Below are positions 45,816 through 57,599 of a stretch of 64,000 bases of DNA, piece after piece. The DNA lies in contig OY759267.1 in NCBI GenBank assembly GCA_963662155.1, positions 20,468,438-20,532,437 on the forward strand. Reading direction: 5' to 3'. The position numbers and the translations under genes are program-made. The notes beneath the pieces are model-generated. The model was not told where the DNA came from and did not search any database. It saw nothing but the letters and a program-made list of their open reading frames with translations. The first letter of the stretch is position 1, and every line of letters starts with the position of its first letter. This stretch comes from Lamellibrachia columna (Eukaryota > Annelida > Polychaeta > Sabellida > Siboglinidae).

Positions 45816-46329
45816 TCGTATCGGTAGGTTGTCGAACCACTCGATTGTTTTAGAAGCCGAGAGGTACTGTCTATAGGTATTGGCCCAGTCACATCGTGAT
45901 GCGCCATTTGAGCATCAAATGTTCGTATCGTCCACGGATTGCACGTCAAGGGGTCAAGGGCGTATATAGGAACCACTTCGGCCGAAGTGGATCAGCACGC
46001 CAGTTTGACTAATACGTGAAAGAAACTCGCGGTGTTGCGAACTACAGTTGTATCAAAACTCGAACATCGTGATAATAAGATTCAAACAGCTTGGATACTA
46101 GTAATCCTAGATGAGACGCCATGGGAGATTTCAAAATCTCCGACGTTGAGAAAGGGGATAAATCCCTCCCCCACCCCACTCCACCCCGTTCGACGCTACG
46201 CCGCTCTGGCGGCAGTATTCGCGGACAAACTTTCAGCAGCAGTAGATAGTGACTTGGGTACAATGACAAATATTTTTGGAAGTAAACATTCTTTAAACTA
46301 GAAGTGTAGGGGGGTTACCTAGAGGTGTC

Positions 46330-49290
46330 TCAAGCAGAACAAGAGGCCACTAGCACAGATAAACCAATATCAAATCATCCGAAAAACATCTCTGAAAAAG
46401 GTTATAGATGCGTATGTTTAAATGCAAGGAGCATAGTAAATAAGAAAAAACGAATTGAACATTATGGTAGAAGATATTGACCCTCACATAATTGGTATAA
46501 CTGAATCATGGGCCAACATAGATATAACAGATGCTGAATTAGGACTGACAGGATATGTAATGTTTAGGAAAGATCGAATAGGAAGAAGGGGCGGGGGAGT
46601 TATTTTATATGTTAAAGAATCTATTCAGGCTTATGAAATAAAACTAGAAAGGGAAGCAGATTGCGATGAAGCTGTTTGGTGCAAAATTGTTTCAGGAAAT
46701 TCAAAATTAACTATTGGATTAGTTTACCGAAGTCCAAACATAAACGAAGAGGACAACACAAAAATAAAAAACGCTATAAAGGAAGTTAGTAAAGGGGAAT
46801 GTATCATAATGGGAGATTTTAACCATGGACACATACAATGGAATTCTCTAGAGAGCACAGGGATTGAGGATCAACAATTTCTATTTTTAATCCAGGATAG
46901 CTTTCTTACTCAGCACGTACTAGAACCAACCAGGGGAGAAAATGTATTAGATATAGTTTTGTCATCACAAAAAGAATTAGTGGACAATGTAAAAATATTT
47001 GAACCATTGGGTAATAGTGACCATAATCAAATACATTTTGACATCAATGTAAAATCAGAAAGTAAAAATAAGAAAACGTACAAGAGAAACTTCCACAAAG
47101 GTAACTACAAAGATATGAGAACATACTTAGCAAAGCTAGATTGGAATAACATGCTGATGAATAAGACCGCAATTGAATGTTGGAATATTCTAAAATATGA
47201 AATTGAGAGTATCATCGATAAATTTGTTCCCTTCCAAAAACAAGGAAAACGGTGTAGAAAGAAACACTTGTCAAAAGAGGCTATTAGAAAAATAATGCTA
47301 AAACAAACTATGTGGAGGGTTTATAGGCGTACCAGAAAGGACGAAGACTACGCAAAATACAAAGAGGCACTTAATGCAGCTACAACTGAAATCAGACAAT
47401 CTAAAAGAAGCTATGAGCAAAAACTAGCATGTAACATAAAAAATGACAGCAAGATTTTTTATGCATATGTCAGGAGTAAACAAAACGTACAAGACAAGGT
47501 TGGACCTCTAGAAGACAGTGCTGGAAATATAATATCACAGGGGTTTTTAATGGCGGAAGACCTAAATGGTTACTTCAGTTCAGTGTTTACCAAAGAAGAT
47601 ATTAGTTCATTACCAGTTGCTGATGCTAAATTTCAGGGGGCTAAATCTGACTATTTAGTTCCGTTATTTGTAACTCCAGAATTGGTAGCTAAGAAAATAA
47701 AGGCAATGAAGGATAACAAATCACCGGGAGTGGATGGGATTCCTCCAAAATTACTAATGGAAACAGTAGAACAAATCGGTATACCACTTGCAAGAGTATT
47801 CAACTTGTCATTAAAAGAGGGAGTTGTTCCGTTTGAATGGAAAGAAGCAAACATCATACCATTATTTAAAAAGGGTTCGAGAAATAAGTCAGAGAATTAC
47901 AGACCAGTGAGTTTAACGTCAGTGATTTGTAAATTATTAGAAAGGTTAATTAAAGACCATAAGGTGGACTTCCTCGTTAAGCATAAATTATTAAATTCAT
48001 CTCAACATGGACTCCTTAAAGCGAGGTCATGCTTAACAAATATGTTATGTTTTTTGGAAGAAATCACTAAGTGGATAGACGTGGGATCGCCAGTAGATAT
48101 TATCTACCTAGATTTTCAGAAAGCTTTTGACAAAGTGCCACATCAAAGATTACTACTTAAATTAAAAGCCCATGGTATCGGGGATAGCATAACTGACTGG
48201 ATAGAACAATGGCTGACTGACAGAAGACAACGAGTTGTAGTAGATGGAGAAGTTTCAAATTGGAAATCGGTTTTGAGTGGGGTACCTCAAGGATCAGTAT
48301 TAGGACCTATATTATTCTTAATTTATATCAATGACTTGGACGACAGTATAACAAGTAACGTACTGAAATTTGCGGATGACACAAAACTGTTTAGAAAGGT
48401 TAATACTGATGGTGATAAACAACATTTACAAAACGATCTAGACAGATTAGTGAAATGGTCTGAGAAATGGCAGATGTTGTTCAATTTTGGGAAATGTAAA
48501 TGCCTACATACAGGACATGGGAACTTGAATGTAAACTATAAAATGGGAGATACTGTTCTGGGTACGACTGTAAAAGAAAAGGACTTAGGAGTTACAATAA
48601 GCGCTGATATGAAAGTTTCAGAGCAGTGTGGTATTGCAGCTTCAAAGGGTAATCAAATTCTTGGATTGATTAGAAGAAACATAACATACAAGGGAAAAAA
48701 GTTAATTATACCTCTTTATAAAGCAATAGTTAGACCTCATTTAGAATACTGTATACAAGCATGGAGACCATATCGTAAGAAGGATATAGATACGCTTGAA
48801 CGCATACAAAGGAGAGCAACTAAAATGATTCCAGAACTGAGAGACCTTAGTTATGAAGAACGCCTGAAAGAATGTGGTTTAACAACTCTAGAGACAAGGA
48901 GGTTAAGAGGAGATCAGATTGAAGTTTTTAAGATATTGAATGGGCATGAAAATATTGATAGAAATATGTTTTTCTCACTCAAGAAGGATAGCAGAACTAG
49001 AGGACATGAGGTAAAATTAGTAAAGGATCAATGTAGATTGGACATCAGGAAGCACTCGTTCTCACAGAGGACAATAAATGAATGGAACAAATTGTCTACA
49101 GATTGTGTAACTGCTAGCAGCGTGAATATGTTTAAAAACAAGGTTGACACATATCTCAGGAGGGCGGGCTATAAGTAGATGAACATTGTTGGACTCTCGA
49201 TAAGCCAATGGCTTCCTTGTCCACTTGCCATCTGGGCCTTTGGCTTGGATGGCAAATCTTGTTAAATCTTGTTAAATCTTTGGCTACACG
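46330..49290 (+). mobile_element. CR1/Jockey-like LINE, nearly intact
   Basis: Contains the endonuclease/RT ORF, a 110-bp 3' UTR and a repeated TTGTTAAATC tail, a short 3' repeat tail of the CR1 type. The 5' boundary is uncertain; 45960..46330 may be its 5' UTR or older flank. No ORF1 recognised. Confidence 0.85.
46455..49178 (+). CDS. LINE endonuclease-reverse transcriptase, 907 codons
   Basis: The apurinic-like endonuclease domain occupies about residues 1 to 200: ITESW, YRSPN near 91, MGDFNH near 119, GNSDHN near 186. The reverse transcriptase follows with [58 protein letters not shown] and FADDTKLF, then the C-terminal [15 protein letters not shown] region. The natural N-terminus (LNARSIVNKK...) is in another frame at 46405..46450; an extra A in the A-run at 46443..46449 separates them, so the annotated ATG is internal. 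Otherwise uninterrupted, suggesting recent insertion. Catalyses target-primed reverse transcription of its own RNA. Confidence 0.93.
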   Translation: MNIMVEDIDPHIIGITESWANIDITDAELGLTGYVMFRKDRIGRRGGGVILYVKESIQAYEIKLEREADCDEAVWCKIVSGNSKLTIGLVYRSPNINEEDNTKIKNAIKEVSKGECIIMGDFNHGHIQWNSLESTGIEDQQFLFLIQDSFLTQHVLEPTRGENVLDIVLSSQKELVDNVKIFEPLGNSDHNQIHFDINVKSESKNKKTYKRNFHKGNYKDMRTYLAKLDWNNMLMNKTAIECWNILKYEIESIIDKFVPFQKQGKRCRKKHLSKEAIRKIMLKQTMWRVYRRTRKDEDYAKYKEALNAATTEIRQSKRSYEQKLACNIKNDSKIFYAYVRSKQNVQDKVGPLEDSAGNIISQGFLMAEDLNGYFSSVFTKEDISSLPVADAKFQGAKSDYLVPLFVTPELVAKKIKAMKDNKSPGVDGIPPKLLMETVEQIGIPLARVFNLSLKEGVVPFEWKEANIIPLFKKGSRNKSENYRPVSLTSVICKLLERLIKDHKVDFLVKHKLLNSSQHGLLKARSCLTNMLCFLEEITKWIDVGSPVDIIYLDFQKAFDKVPHQRLLLKLKAHGIGDSITDWIEQWLTDRRQRVVVDGEVSNWKSVLSGVPQGSVLGPILFLIYINDLDDSITSNVLKFADDTKLFRKVNTDGDKQHLQNDLDRLVKWSEKWQMLFNFGKCKCLHTGHGNLNVNYKMGDTVLGTTVKEKDLGVTISADMKVSEQCGIAASKGNQILGLIRRNITYKGKKLIIPLYKAIVRPHLEYCIQAWRPYRKKDIDTLERIQRRATKMIPELRDLSYEERLKECGLTTLETRRLRGDQIEVFKILNGHENIDRNMFFSLKKDSRTRGHEVKLVKDQCRLDIRKHSFSQRTINEWNKLSTDCVTASSVNMFKNKVDTYLRRAGYK

Positions 49291-49412
49291 TCTCACTAGT
49301 GCTTAGCTGCTCGTTGTGTGCTGAAAATTACTGAAAAACTAAATTTATTTAACTACGACGTGTGAACGCTTTGCATCACATGTGAAGCCTAGCGTAATGG
49401 TTTACAACCACT

Positions 49413-49590
49413 ACTGTAAATGCTAGCAGCATCAAACACAATAGACACATTTCTCAGAAGGGCGGGTTACACATATATTAAATTGTGTGGACTCTCGATA
49501 AGCCAATGGCTACTTTGTCCACTTGCTATCTAGGTGTTTTGTCTTGGTTAGCACATTTGTTAAATCTTGTTATTTCTTGGCTATGGCACA
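49413..49590 (+). mobile_element. Second LINE 3' tail fragment
   Basis: Repeats the LINE 3' end (TAAATGCTAGCAGCATCAAA, GGACTCTCGATAAGCCAATG, then a CTTGTTA tail) directly behind the main LINE: an older copy or tandem remnant. Confidence 0.8.
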
Positions 49591-51055
49591 GTAATTTTTG
49601 AGCAATTAAGAAATATTGCACAATTAATTGAAATGTGGCTTATGGGGCTAATTGTTACCGTCGACCGCGCCTGGGAAATTTCACATATCTACGGAATATC
49701 ATTGGATGGTACATTTTAATAATACGAATAATACATTTAATGTATATGTTGACAGAAATAATGCATACTTGTCACAAGAAATAATGCATACTTGTCACAA
49801 AAAGTGACTTTAAATTAAAACTATAACAACTAGCCCCGGTCTCCCAGTCCCCCTATACAACGCGATGTTAGGCTGTGCCGACAAGGATGGCGTGGGCACT
49901 ACGTTCCCTTACAGGGCAGCAGTACTGTGGAATATGTTTTACCAACGCGAGTGACGCTGTCCGAAGGGTTCGTGCGTTGAATCCCCCAGCTTCTTATCGA
50001 AATTTCTACCGGTGGCAGCAGGGCCTACACTTTCTAGACTGGAAAGTGGAACGCTGGAAAATGGAAAGCAATAACAAATCCGCAAGATAGCCAATGAATT
50101 ATCTAAATCTTGTCGACAACAAACGACTCGACCAATGGCGAAAATAATGCGTGTGTTGCTATGTTAAACATTACCTGCAGTTTGCCAACATCCTCTTACG
50201 CTGTTGTCCCATACACAACGATCAAAAACCGTGAAGAATGTCAAGTAACCGTTTGCGCCGATGATGCGCGCATTTACTTACTTCGGTCGCTCATGTCGAG
50301 CGTGATTAATACAGAGATACCATCATAAATAAAAACTGCATATATATCTCCCTATTTAGACTTGAACAGAGTGGACGATTATTTGCATTATGGAATGGTG
50401 GACCACTCAATACGTTGCCAGTACCACCCTTGAGAATGTATCCAAATGAGCCCCTCTAAACATGTTTTAGACTTCTACCAAGAAGATACCCTTTTCACGG
50501 TAAGCGTCACATTCCACAAGCTATACAAAATTATACCATTTTAAATTTGATGGCGCAAAACCAAAAACACCTTTTAACGCGTAAACTTAGCATTATTTCA
50601 TGATGTGTGACATATATTAATTCACTAACATATTGATTTGTATTGATATATTAATGTTAACTAAAGTATGAGATGTCAAAATACACACCATTGCTGGTTT
50701 ATTTACACAATAAGTGTGATTTGATACCTTAAAATCGTTGCTTGCGTTGGACACAGAAAACATACCCATAAAATGTGGATTTTATCTCAAGGATGGTAGG
50801 CCTATATTGGCAATGTCTTGAAAACCTCCTATCCAGGTTTAACTTCGCATGTTGAAATGTTGGTGCTTTAGATTACCTATATGTGACCAATATGTTTGGT
50901 GTTTATTAACTTGCTAAGTAGATAGTGACCCCCAATAGGCTCGCAATAACCAATTTCGGCCCCCAATATTCAACAGCTTCCGACGTCTATGTTGTAGGGC
51001 CTAATTGCAACTGCACGGCCCCTTTTCAAATATCCCCGAATATGATATGTGATCA
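49591..51055. other. No recognised gene
   Basis: Short ORFs at 49875..50090 and 50110..50328 have no recognisable family features or splice context. The rest is AT-rich. Confidence 0.45.
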
Positions 51056-51129
51056 TTGAAAGACAGCAGTTTGAACAGAAGTCCTATCATGGCACAAGAC
51101 CTTCTCCCCCCCCCCCCCCCCGATCCGTT

Positions 51130-52300
51130 GCGGTGTAGTAGCCATCATCAGTCTGTTTTGACGGGTCGGCTCCACCCATTGCTATCTTCTGCTATTCTTC
51201 TCCACTCTCGGCTGTTCATCTCTGTCCTTTCGAAATATCACCTACCACTGTCCCTCCATCTTAATCTCGGTCTTCCTCTTCTCCTTGTACCATTTCTTCT
51301 GTTTTCCATGCTCTCTATGTCAATCTCTTCTCAGTCATTCTCTGTACGTGTCCTGCCCATCACAGTCTGTTACCCGCTACTTTCATCCTCAGGTGGCTCC
51401 TTAATCCGATCTTTTCTCTTAAGGTCACAATCTTCCTTCTGTCTTCTCATTTCACTTGACACATTCTCCTAACCCTGTTGTCATCTGCTGCCTGCAGCTT
51501 CTCGTGTCTCTCTGGTGCTAGAAAGAATACAACGAAGAGCAACCAAAATGATTCCAGAATTGAGAGACCTTAGTTACGAAAGTCGCTTATTACAATGTGG
51601 TTTGACAACACTAGAGACCAGGAGATTAAGAGGAGACCAAATAGAAGTATTTAAAATAGTAAACGGTTATGAGGATGTTGATAGGAATATGTTCTTCAAA
51701 CTTAAAGAAGGCAGTAGAACCAGAGGACACAAAGCAGCATTAGTTAAAGAGCAGTGTAGGTTGGACATGAGAAAGTACTCTTTCTCACAGAGGGTGATAA
51801 ATGAATGGAACAAACTGCCAAATGATTGTGTTAATGCTAGTAGTATGAATATGTTTAAAAATAGAATTGACAGATATTTGATAAGGGTGGGCTACACATA
51901 GATGAGAACATTGTTGGACTCTCGATAAGCCAATGGCTTCCTTGTCCACTTTGCCATCTGGAACTTGTTGTTTGGGATGGCAATCTTGTTAAATCTTGTT
52001 AAATCTCTGTCAGTGCAAATCTTTCCAACCCATACACACACAAGCTGGTACCACGAAGGCTTCCACCACTGTTCTCTTTAGGCGTTTCTTCAAATTTCTG
52101 TCCCACATAATACCTTCCACCATCCTCCATGCTACTGCTCCTGCTTCCAACCTCCTCTGTAGCTTCTTCCTACTTCCCCCATCTTCACACATTGTTCCGC
52201 CCAAGTGCACAAAGTTGTCCACTTGCTTAATGATCTTTCAATCAACCACTACATGCAGGTTTACCTCCGGTGTGTTGGCACAAGACTACGGGTAAATCAT
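51130..52300 (-). mobile_element. LINE family C fragment, split by a CR1-like insertion
   Basis: Minus frames at 52010..52222 read FVHLGGTMCEDGG, LQRRLEAGAVAWR, PACVCMGWKDL. At 51130..51510 they read HEKLQAADDNRVRRMCQVK and NRLWWAGHVQR-like text. The two halves are consecutive parts of one RT C-terminus. Confidence 0.78.
51513..52008 (+). mobile_element. CR1-like LINE 3' fragment nested in LINE C
   Basis: An open 128-codon stretch (51515..51901) reads [20 protein letters not shown] to the end of the LINE protein, then the same 3' UTR and two TTGTTAAATC tail units. Distinct enough from the 46.4 kb copy to be a separate insertion. Confidence 0.88.
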
Positions 52301-52704
52301 TAACGATGTCTGTGCTGTGGTGTTTTTAAGGGGGAGGACGTTGAGCCATGGTCCCTCTGGCTTAAATGTTTGATTTTCGTATGTAACCTGTCGCACCACT
52401 AAGCTTTCCCCCTCCCCTCCCTTGGCGAGATCCTAGATACGACAATGTACCCTCGAATTAAAAAAAACAAATATGCACGTGACCGGCCATTTCATTAACA
52501 ATGGTACTCTTGTGCCGATACTAAATACGGTTGGGGCGTATGTGGCCTACGTACCTTCGTATAGGTCTGGTATAAAAGAATCGGTTGTGTGTCGCCAGAA
52601 ACGGCTTCTACGCGAGCACGGAACCAAGCGGAGACGTCCTGGCTTGGTTGAGTGGGCACGTTGTGTACCTTGGCGAAGGGGCGAGGTAGGACCGATGCCA
52701 ATAG

Positions 52705-54446
52705 CAGTAAATCAAAATGACAACTCATCGAGTGACTCACAGGCTACGTGACTGCACTGTCTGCAGTAAACGCGTTTTGTCTGGCGTGGAGCCGCTGTCG
52801 TGACGACCGGTGCACTAAATTAGAGACGGTGTCCACAGTGTTAAATTAGAAAGTGAACGTTTAACTATTGTGTCGATGCGTGTAGTAAATCATCTCACAC
52901 GGATGTGCCATAATACGCTATATACACGAAAAAACGGTGACCCTATAAATGTAGGATTTTTTCAACATAGCATGTCGTTTTTTCTTAAACCTGTGCGCCA
53001 GTCGATGCGTCACCGCGATTACGTGATTTAGACATTCATAATTCATGTGAACAGGCAGGACGAAGGACCGGGAGAAACACCACTGAACAGATCTTCAACG
53101 TACGACTGACCATAGAAAACATCTGTTTCACTAATTTTAAGCATTATCCACAGTATCATCGGCATTTGAACTAAGGGGAAGGCAGTGTTAGTGGAGCCAT
53201 TTTTTTAAATTCTTGTTGCTGTCTATTCATAACTCAACACTATTTTTACTCACACAAACTATTATTATTAGTAGATCATTTTATACCAAGATAATATATA
53301 TCTAGCATGCATAGATAATTATATGCAGCTGATTTATTGTCTGTGCATCTACAAATGGTTTAACTATGCACAAAGAAGATTATTTACATAACTTCACGCA
53401 TTAATGAGAAGTTAATTAAAAAAGCTTAATTGTCAAAACAGGGCTAGTTGAGCCAACCAAAGTCCAAGGGAAATATTAGCAGTTAGTTACATTGGTTGCG
53501 ATTGGCATATAAGTCTATATTAATTGTGTCGACTTATTAATTAAGCACATAGACTTGTCAGAGTCAGAGACGTGTTGTACCAAATGGGTAGATGTGTTAG
53601 CTGAGTTGTTATTAAATGTTAGGACAAGATCTATGTAAATTATACAAATAACGTGTACTACAGTACTTAACTCATGCTACATTGACTGTAGATCAATTTA
53701 CCCAACACCAAGTGTTATTTGAGACAACTTACCAACCCTATTTGAATCAGCTGCATATAATTATCTATGCATACTATATATATTATCTTGGTATAAAATA
53801 ATCTACTAATAACAGTAAATCAAAATGACAACTCATCGAGTGACTCACAGGCTACGTGACTGCACTGTCTGCAGTAAACGCGTTTTGTCTGGCGTGGAGC
53901 CGCGCTCTGTCGTGACGACCGGTGCACTAAATTAGAGACAGTGTCCACAGTGTTAAATTAGAAAGTGAACGTTTAACTATTGTGTCGATGCGTGTAGTAA
54001 ATCATCTCACACGGATGTGCCACAATACGCTATATACACGAAAAAACGGTGACCCTATAAATGTAGGATTTTTTCAACATAGCATGTCGTTTTTTCTTAA
54101 ACCTGTGCGCCAGTCGATGCGTCACCGCGATTACGTGATTTAGACATTCATAATTCATGTGAACAGGCAGGACGAAGGACCGGGAGAAACACCACTGAAC
54201 AGATCTTCAACGTACGACTGACCATAGAAAACATCTGTTTAACTAATTTTAAGCATTATCCACAGTGTCATCGACATTTGAACTAAGGGGAAGGCAGTGT
54301 TAGTGGAGCCATTTTTTTAAATTCTTGTTGCTGTCTATTCATAACTCAAAACTATTTTTACTCACACAAACTATTATTATTAGTAGATCATTTTATACCA
54401 AGATAATATATATCTAGCATGCATAGATAATTATATGCAGCTGATT
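52705..54446. repeat. Tandem segmental duplication: 630-bp units at 52705..53334 and 53813..54446
   Basis: Over 95% identical by eye (CAGTAAATCAAAATGACAAC... through ATTATATGCAGCTGATT). The 480-bp spacer 53335..53811 is a copy of 43561..44047. Confidence 0.92.
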
Positions 54447-54657
54447 CAAATATGATTGGTAATGTGGCTCAACTAACACTTTGTGTGGGGTAAGTTAAGC
54501 CACAGTGTAGCTTAAGTTAGGTAACTGCTTTATTTGTATAATTTACAGGGGCGTTGTACTAAATTTAATAACAGCTCATCCAACAAATCTACCCAGTGTT
54601 CGAGATAAGGGGGTCTGGGAGGTCTAGGACCCGAATAAGGCACGAGGGACTTCCCAT

Positions 54658-54815
54658 TGAAAAGATACTTCATCGAGACATAAATACTAGTTGAACCTGT
54701 TTATTGGTGAACTACAACATACACAATTAGCTGAGTTCAGGCTGGATCCGTCCGAACCCAGCCCCCTAGCACATCGACGCTCATTGCCGCTTATGCCCTA
54801 GCCAATATTACTACA
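54658..54815 (-). repeat. 3' LTR
   Basis: 158 bp; on the minus strand it begins TGTAGTAATATTGGC and ends CA. A purine tract GGATAAGGAGGA (PPT) abuts it at 54816..54827. Confidence 0.87.
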
Positions 54816-55003
54816 TCCTCCTTATCCTACAAAAACTTTGATTAACGCTGATAATTGTCCTTCCATAGTTCTGGGTAAAAGTCCACTTTAATTTAACTCT
54901 TTAATTTGAATCAATACTACTGAAGACAAGGGTAGACTGTCCATTGCCTCAACCACCTGAAGGGATTATTATGCCCTCTGGTTGGTAGGTGGTTCCTGAC
55001 TAA

Positions 55004-56839
55004 CTACTCTAGATATCTTACAGGTATCTTAACAAATCGACCAGAGTTAGTGGTACGAGCTTCATCGCGTACTTCTTGCACCGCTGACGGTTCACTCTAG
55101 ACTCTCCCGTTCGCAGACTTAGTGGTACGAGCTTCATCGCGTACTTCTTGCACCGCTGACGGTTCACTCTAGACTCTCCCGTTCGCAGACTTAGTGGTAC
55201 GAGCTTCATCGCGTACTTCTTGCACCGCTGACGGTTCACTCTAGACTCTCCCGTTCGCAGACTTAGTGGTACGAGCTTCGTCGCGTACTTCTTGCACCGC
55301 TGACGGTTCACTCTGGACTCTCCCGTTCGCAGACTTAGTGGTACGAGCTTCGTCGCGTACTTCTTGCACCGCTGACGGTTCACTCTGGACTCTCCCGTTC
55401 GCAGACTTAGTGGTACGAGCTTCGTCGCGTACTTCTTGCACCGCTGACGGTTCACTCTGGACTCTCCCGTTCCCAGACTTAGTGGTACGAGCTTCATCGC
55501 GTACTTCTTGCACCGCTGACGGTTCACTCTGGACTCACCCGTTCCCAGACTTCGTGGTACGAGCTTCGTCGCGTACTTCTTGCACCGCTGACGGTTCACT
55601 CTGGACTCTCCCGTTCGCAGACTTAGTGGTACGAGCTTCGTCGCGTACTTCTTGCACCGCTGACGGTTCACTCTAGACTCTCCCGTTCGCAGACTTAGTG
55701 GTGCGAGCTTCGTCGCGTACTTCTTGCACCGCTGACGGTTCACTCTGGACTCTCCCGTTCGCAGACTTAGTGGTGCGAGCTTCGTCGCGTACTTCTTGCA
55801 CCGCTGACGGTTCACTCTGGACTCTCCCGTTCGCAGAGTTAGTGGTGCGAGCTTCGTCGCGTACTTCTTGCACCGCTGACGGTTCACTCTGGACTCTCCC
55901 GTTCGCAGACTTAGTGGTGCGAGCTTCGTCGCGTACTTCTTGCACCGCTGACGGTTCACTCTGGACTCTCCCGTTCCCAGACTTAGTGGTGCGAGCTTCG
56001 TCGCGTACTTCTTGCACCGCTGACGGTTCACTCTGGACTCTCCCGTTCCCAGACTTAGTGGTGCGAGCTTCGTCGCGTACTTCTTGCACCGCTGACGGTT
56101 CACTCTGGACTCTCCCGTTCCCAGACTTAGTGGTGCGAGCTTCGTCGCGTACTTCTTGCACCGCTGACGGTTCACTCTGGACTCTCCCGTTCCCAGACTT
56201 AGTGGTGCGAGCTTCGTCGCGTACTTCTTGCACCGCTGACGGTTCACTCTGGACTCTCCCGTTCCCAGACTTAGTGGTGCGAGCTTCGTCGCGTACTTCT
56301 TGCACCGCTGACGGTTCACTCTGGACTCTCCCGTTCCCAGACTTAGTGGTGCGAGCTTCGTCGCGTACTTCTTGCACCGCTGACGGTTCACTCTGGACTC
56401 TCCCGTTCCCAGACTTAGTGGTGCGAGCTTCGTCGCGTACTTCTTGCACCGCTGACGGTTCACTCTGGACTCTCCCGTTCCCAGACTTAGTGGTGCGAGC
56501 TTCGTCGCGTACTTCTTGCACCGCTGACGGTTCACTCTGGACTGTCCCGTTCCCAGACTTAGTGGTACGAGCTTCGTCGCGTACTTCTTGCACCGCTGAC
56601 GGTTCACTCTGGACTCTCCCGTTCCCAGACTTAGTGGTACGAGCTTCGTCCTGCACCTCTTGCATTTTGGACATCTCAGTCACTTTTCCGGTCTTCTTGG
56701 CTGCCAGGCCACCTTCTGGTTCCTCAAAAATTAGGGTTGGTCCATTGGTGTATGTGGATGTGACATGTTGCACACTGTCTGGGTTGATGTCTGCAGTCTG
56801 GGAAATCTTCTCACGGAGGTGTCTTCTGTTGCGGCGCAC
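55004..56839 (-). pseudogene. Gypsy pol C-terminal tail expanded into 24-residue repeats
   Basis: The frame continues from RRNRRHLREKISQ through a unique segment into repeats of SEPSAVQEVRDEARTTKSGN + GRVQ, and ends TTNSGRFVKIPVRYLE-stop at 55004. That resembles the usual RSGR..K.P.RY end of such pol proteins. Four copies carry a CAG-to-TAG change. Confidence 0.8.
55046..56655. repeat. 72-bp minisatellite, about 22 copies
   Basis: Unit TTAGTGGTGCGAGCTTCGTC-GCGTACTTCTTGCACCGCTG-... Variants grade along the array: GGTAC versus GGTGC, TCATC versus TCGTC, CGCAG versus CCCAG. Other-frame and opposite-strand ORFs here are by-products. Confidence 0.97.
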
Positions 56840-56840
56840 T

Positions 56841-57520
56841 TTTGTGCCTCCAGTTGTGCTGATTATGTACGACCGTGATTCTTCGCATGTTTAAACCACA
56901 GTACCTCGGCACCATGTCTTGGATGGTTTATCAAGAATCCTGACATTCTGTCCTGGATACAGTGGTGGTAAGCCTTCTTTCCTGGCATTGTGATCATAGC
57001 ACTTCTTCATCGATGCACTTCGCTCTTCCAGTCTGTTCTTGATAGTTTTATCGGACATGTTATTAGGATGCGACGGTAGACTGGTGGTAATTTGTCTCTT
57101 CATCAACAGTTATGCTTCAGCGGGTTAAAGTAACTTTGGGTCAATTGGTGTGGTTCTAACATGTAGTAACGCTTGCTAGATGTTTTCTCATGTCTTGATG
57201 CATTTCTTCACTATGGGTTTGATCCATCTGACCTGCCTTTCTGTAAATCTAATTGATTGTGCATAGTGGGAAGACGATGGCACATGCTAGATTTACCACA
57301 TTATGCAGAACTTCCTAAAGTGCTCATTCGCATACTGCGGTCCGTTGTCTGATCTGATCTAAACATGGAACAGGCTTCTTCTATCGCCACTGTTACAGCG
57401 ACTGTTGTAACAGGAACCCTCAACTCTTTAACTATTGGGAACTTTGAGTAGTAGTCCGACAATATGATGAAGTTCCTTCCTTTTATTTCGAAAAGATCAG
57501 TACCGAGGATTTCCATGAGA
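56841..57520 (-). pseudogene. Gypsy integrase fragment
   Basis: MEILGTDLFEIKGRNFIILS and DYYSKFPIV, then (frame-shifted) SDNGPQYANEHFRKF, giving two of the three DDE residues. C-terminal LPPLYPGQNVRILDKPSKTW and, after a stop, RSYIISTTGG and RRNRRHLR. Multiple stops. Confidence 0.87.
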
Positions 57521-57599
57521 GCTTTGAGACGTTCGTCGTGTTCTTCTTATGTTGCACCAAAAACTGCTATCTGTCTGCTATACCCACGCAACCTTCCAT

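Noticed and set aside
50110..50328. Small ORF of 72 codons
   Set aside because: No recognisable domain, no splice partners, no conservation evidence available.
51056..51472. Plus-strand ORF of 138 codons with a poly-Pro run
   Set aside because: Antisense of a LINE C-terminus plus a C-homopolymer.
55018..56894. Alternative long ORFs (up to 529 codons) in other frames of the 72-bp array
   Set aside because: Only the frame continuous with the integrase tail and the terminal motif has family support; the rest exist because 72 is divisible by 3.
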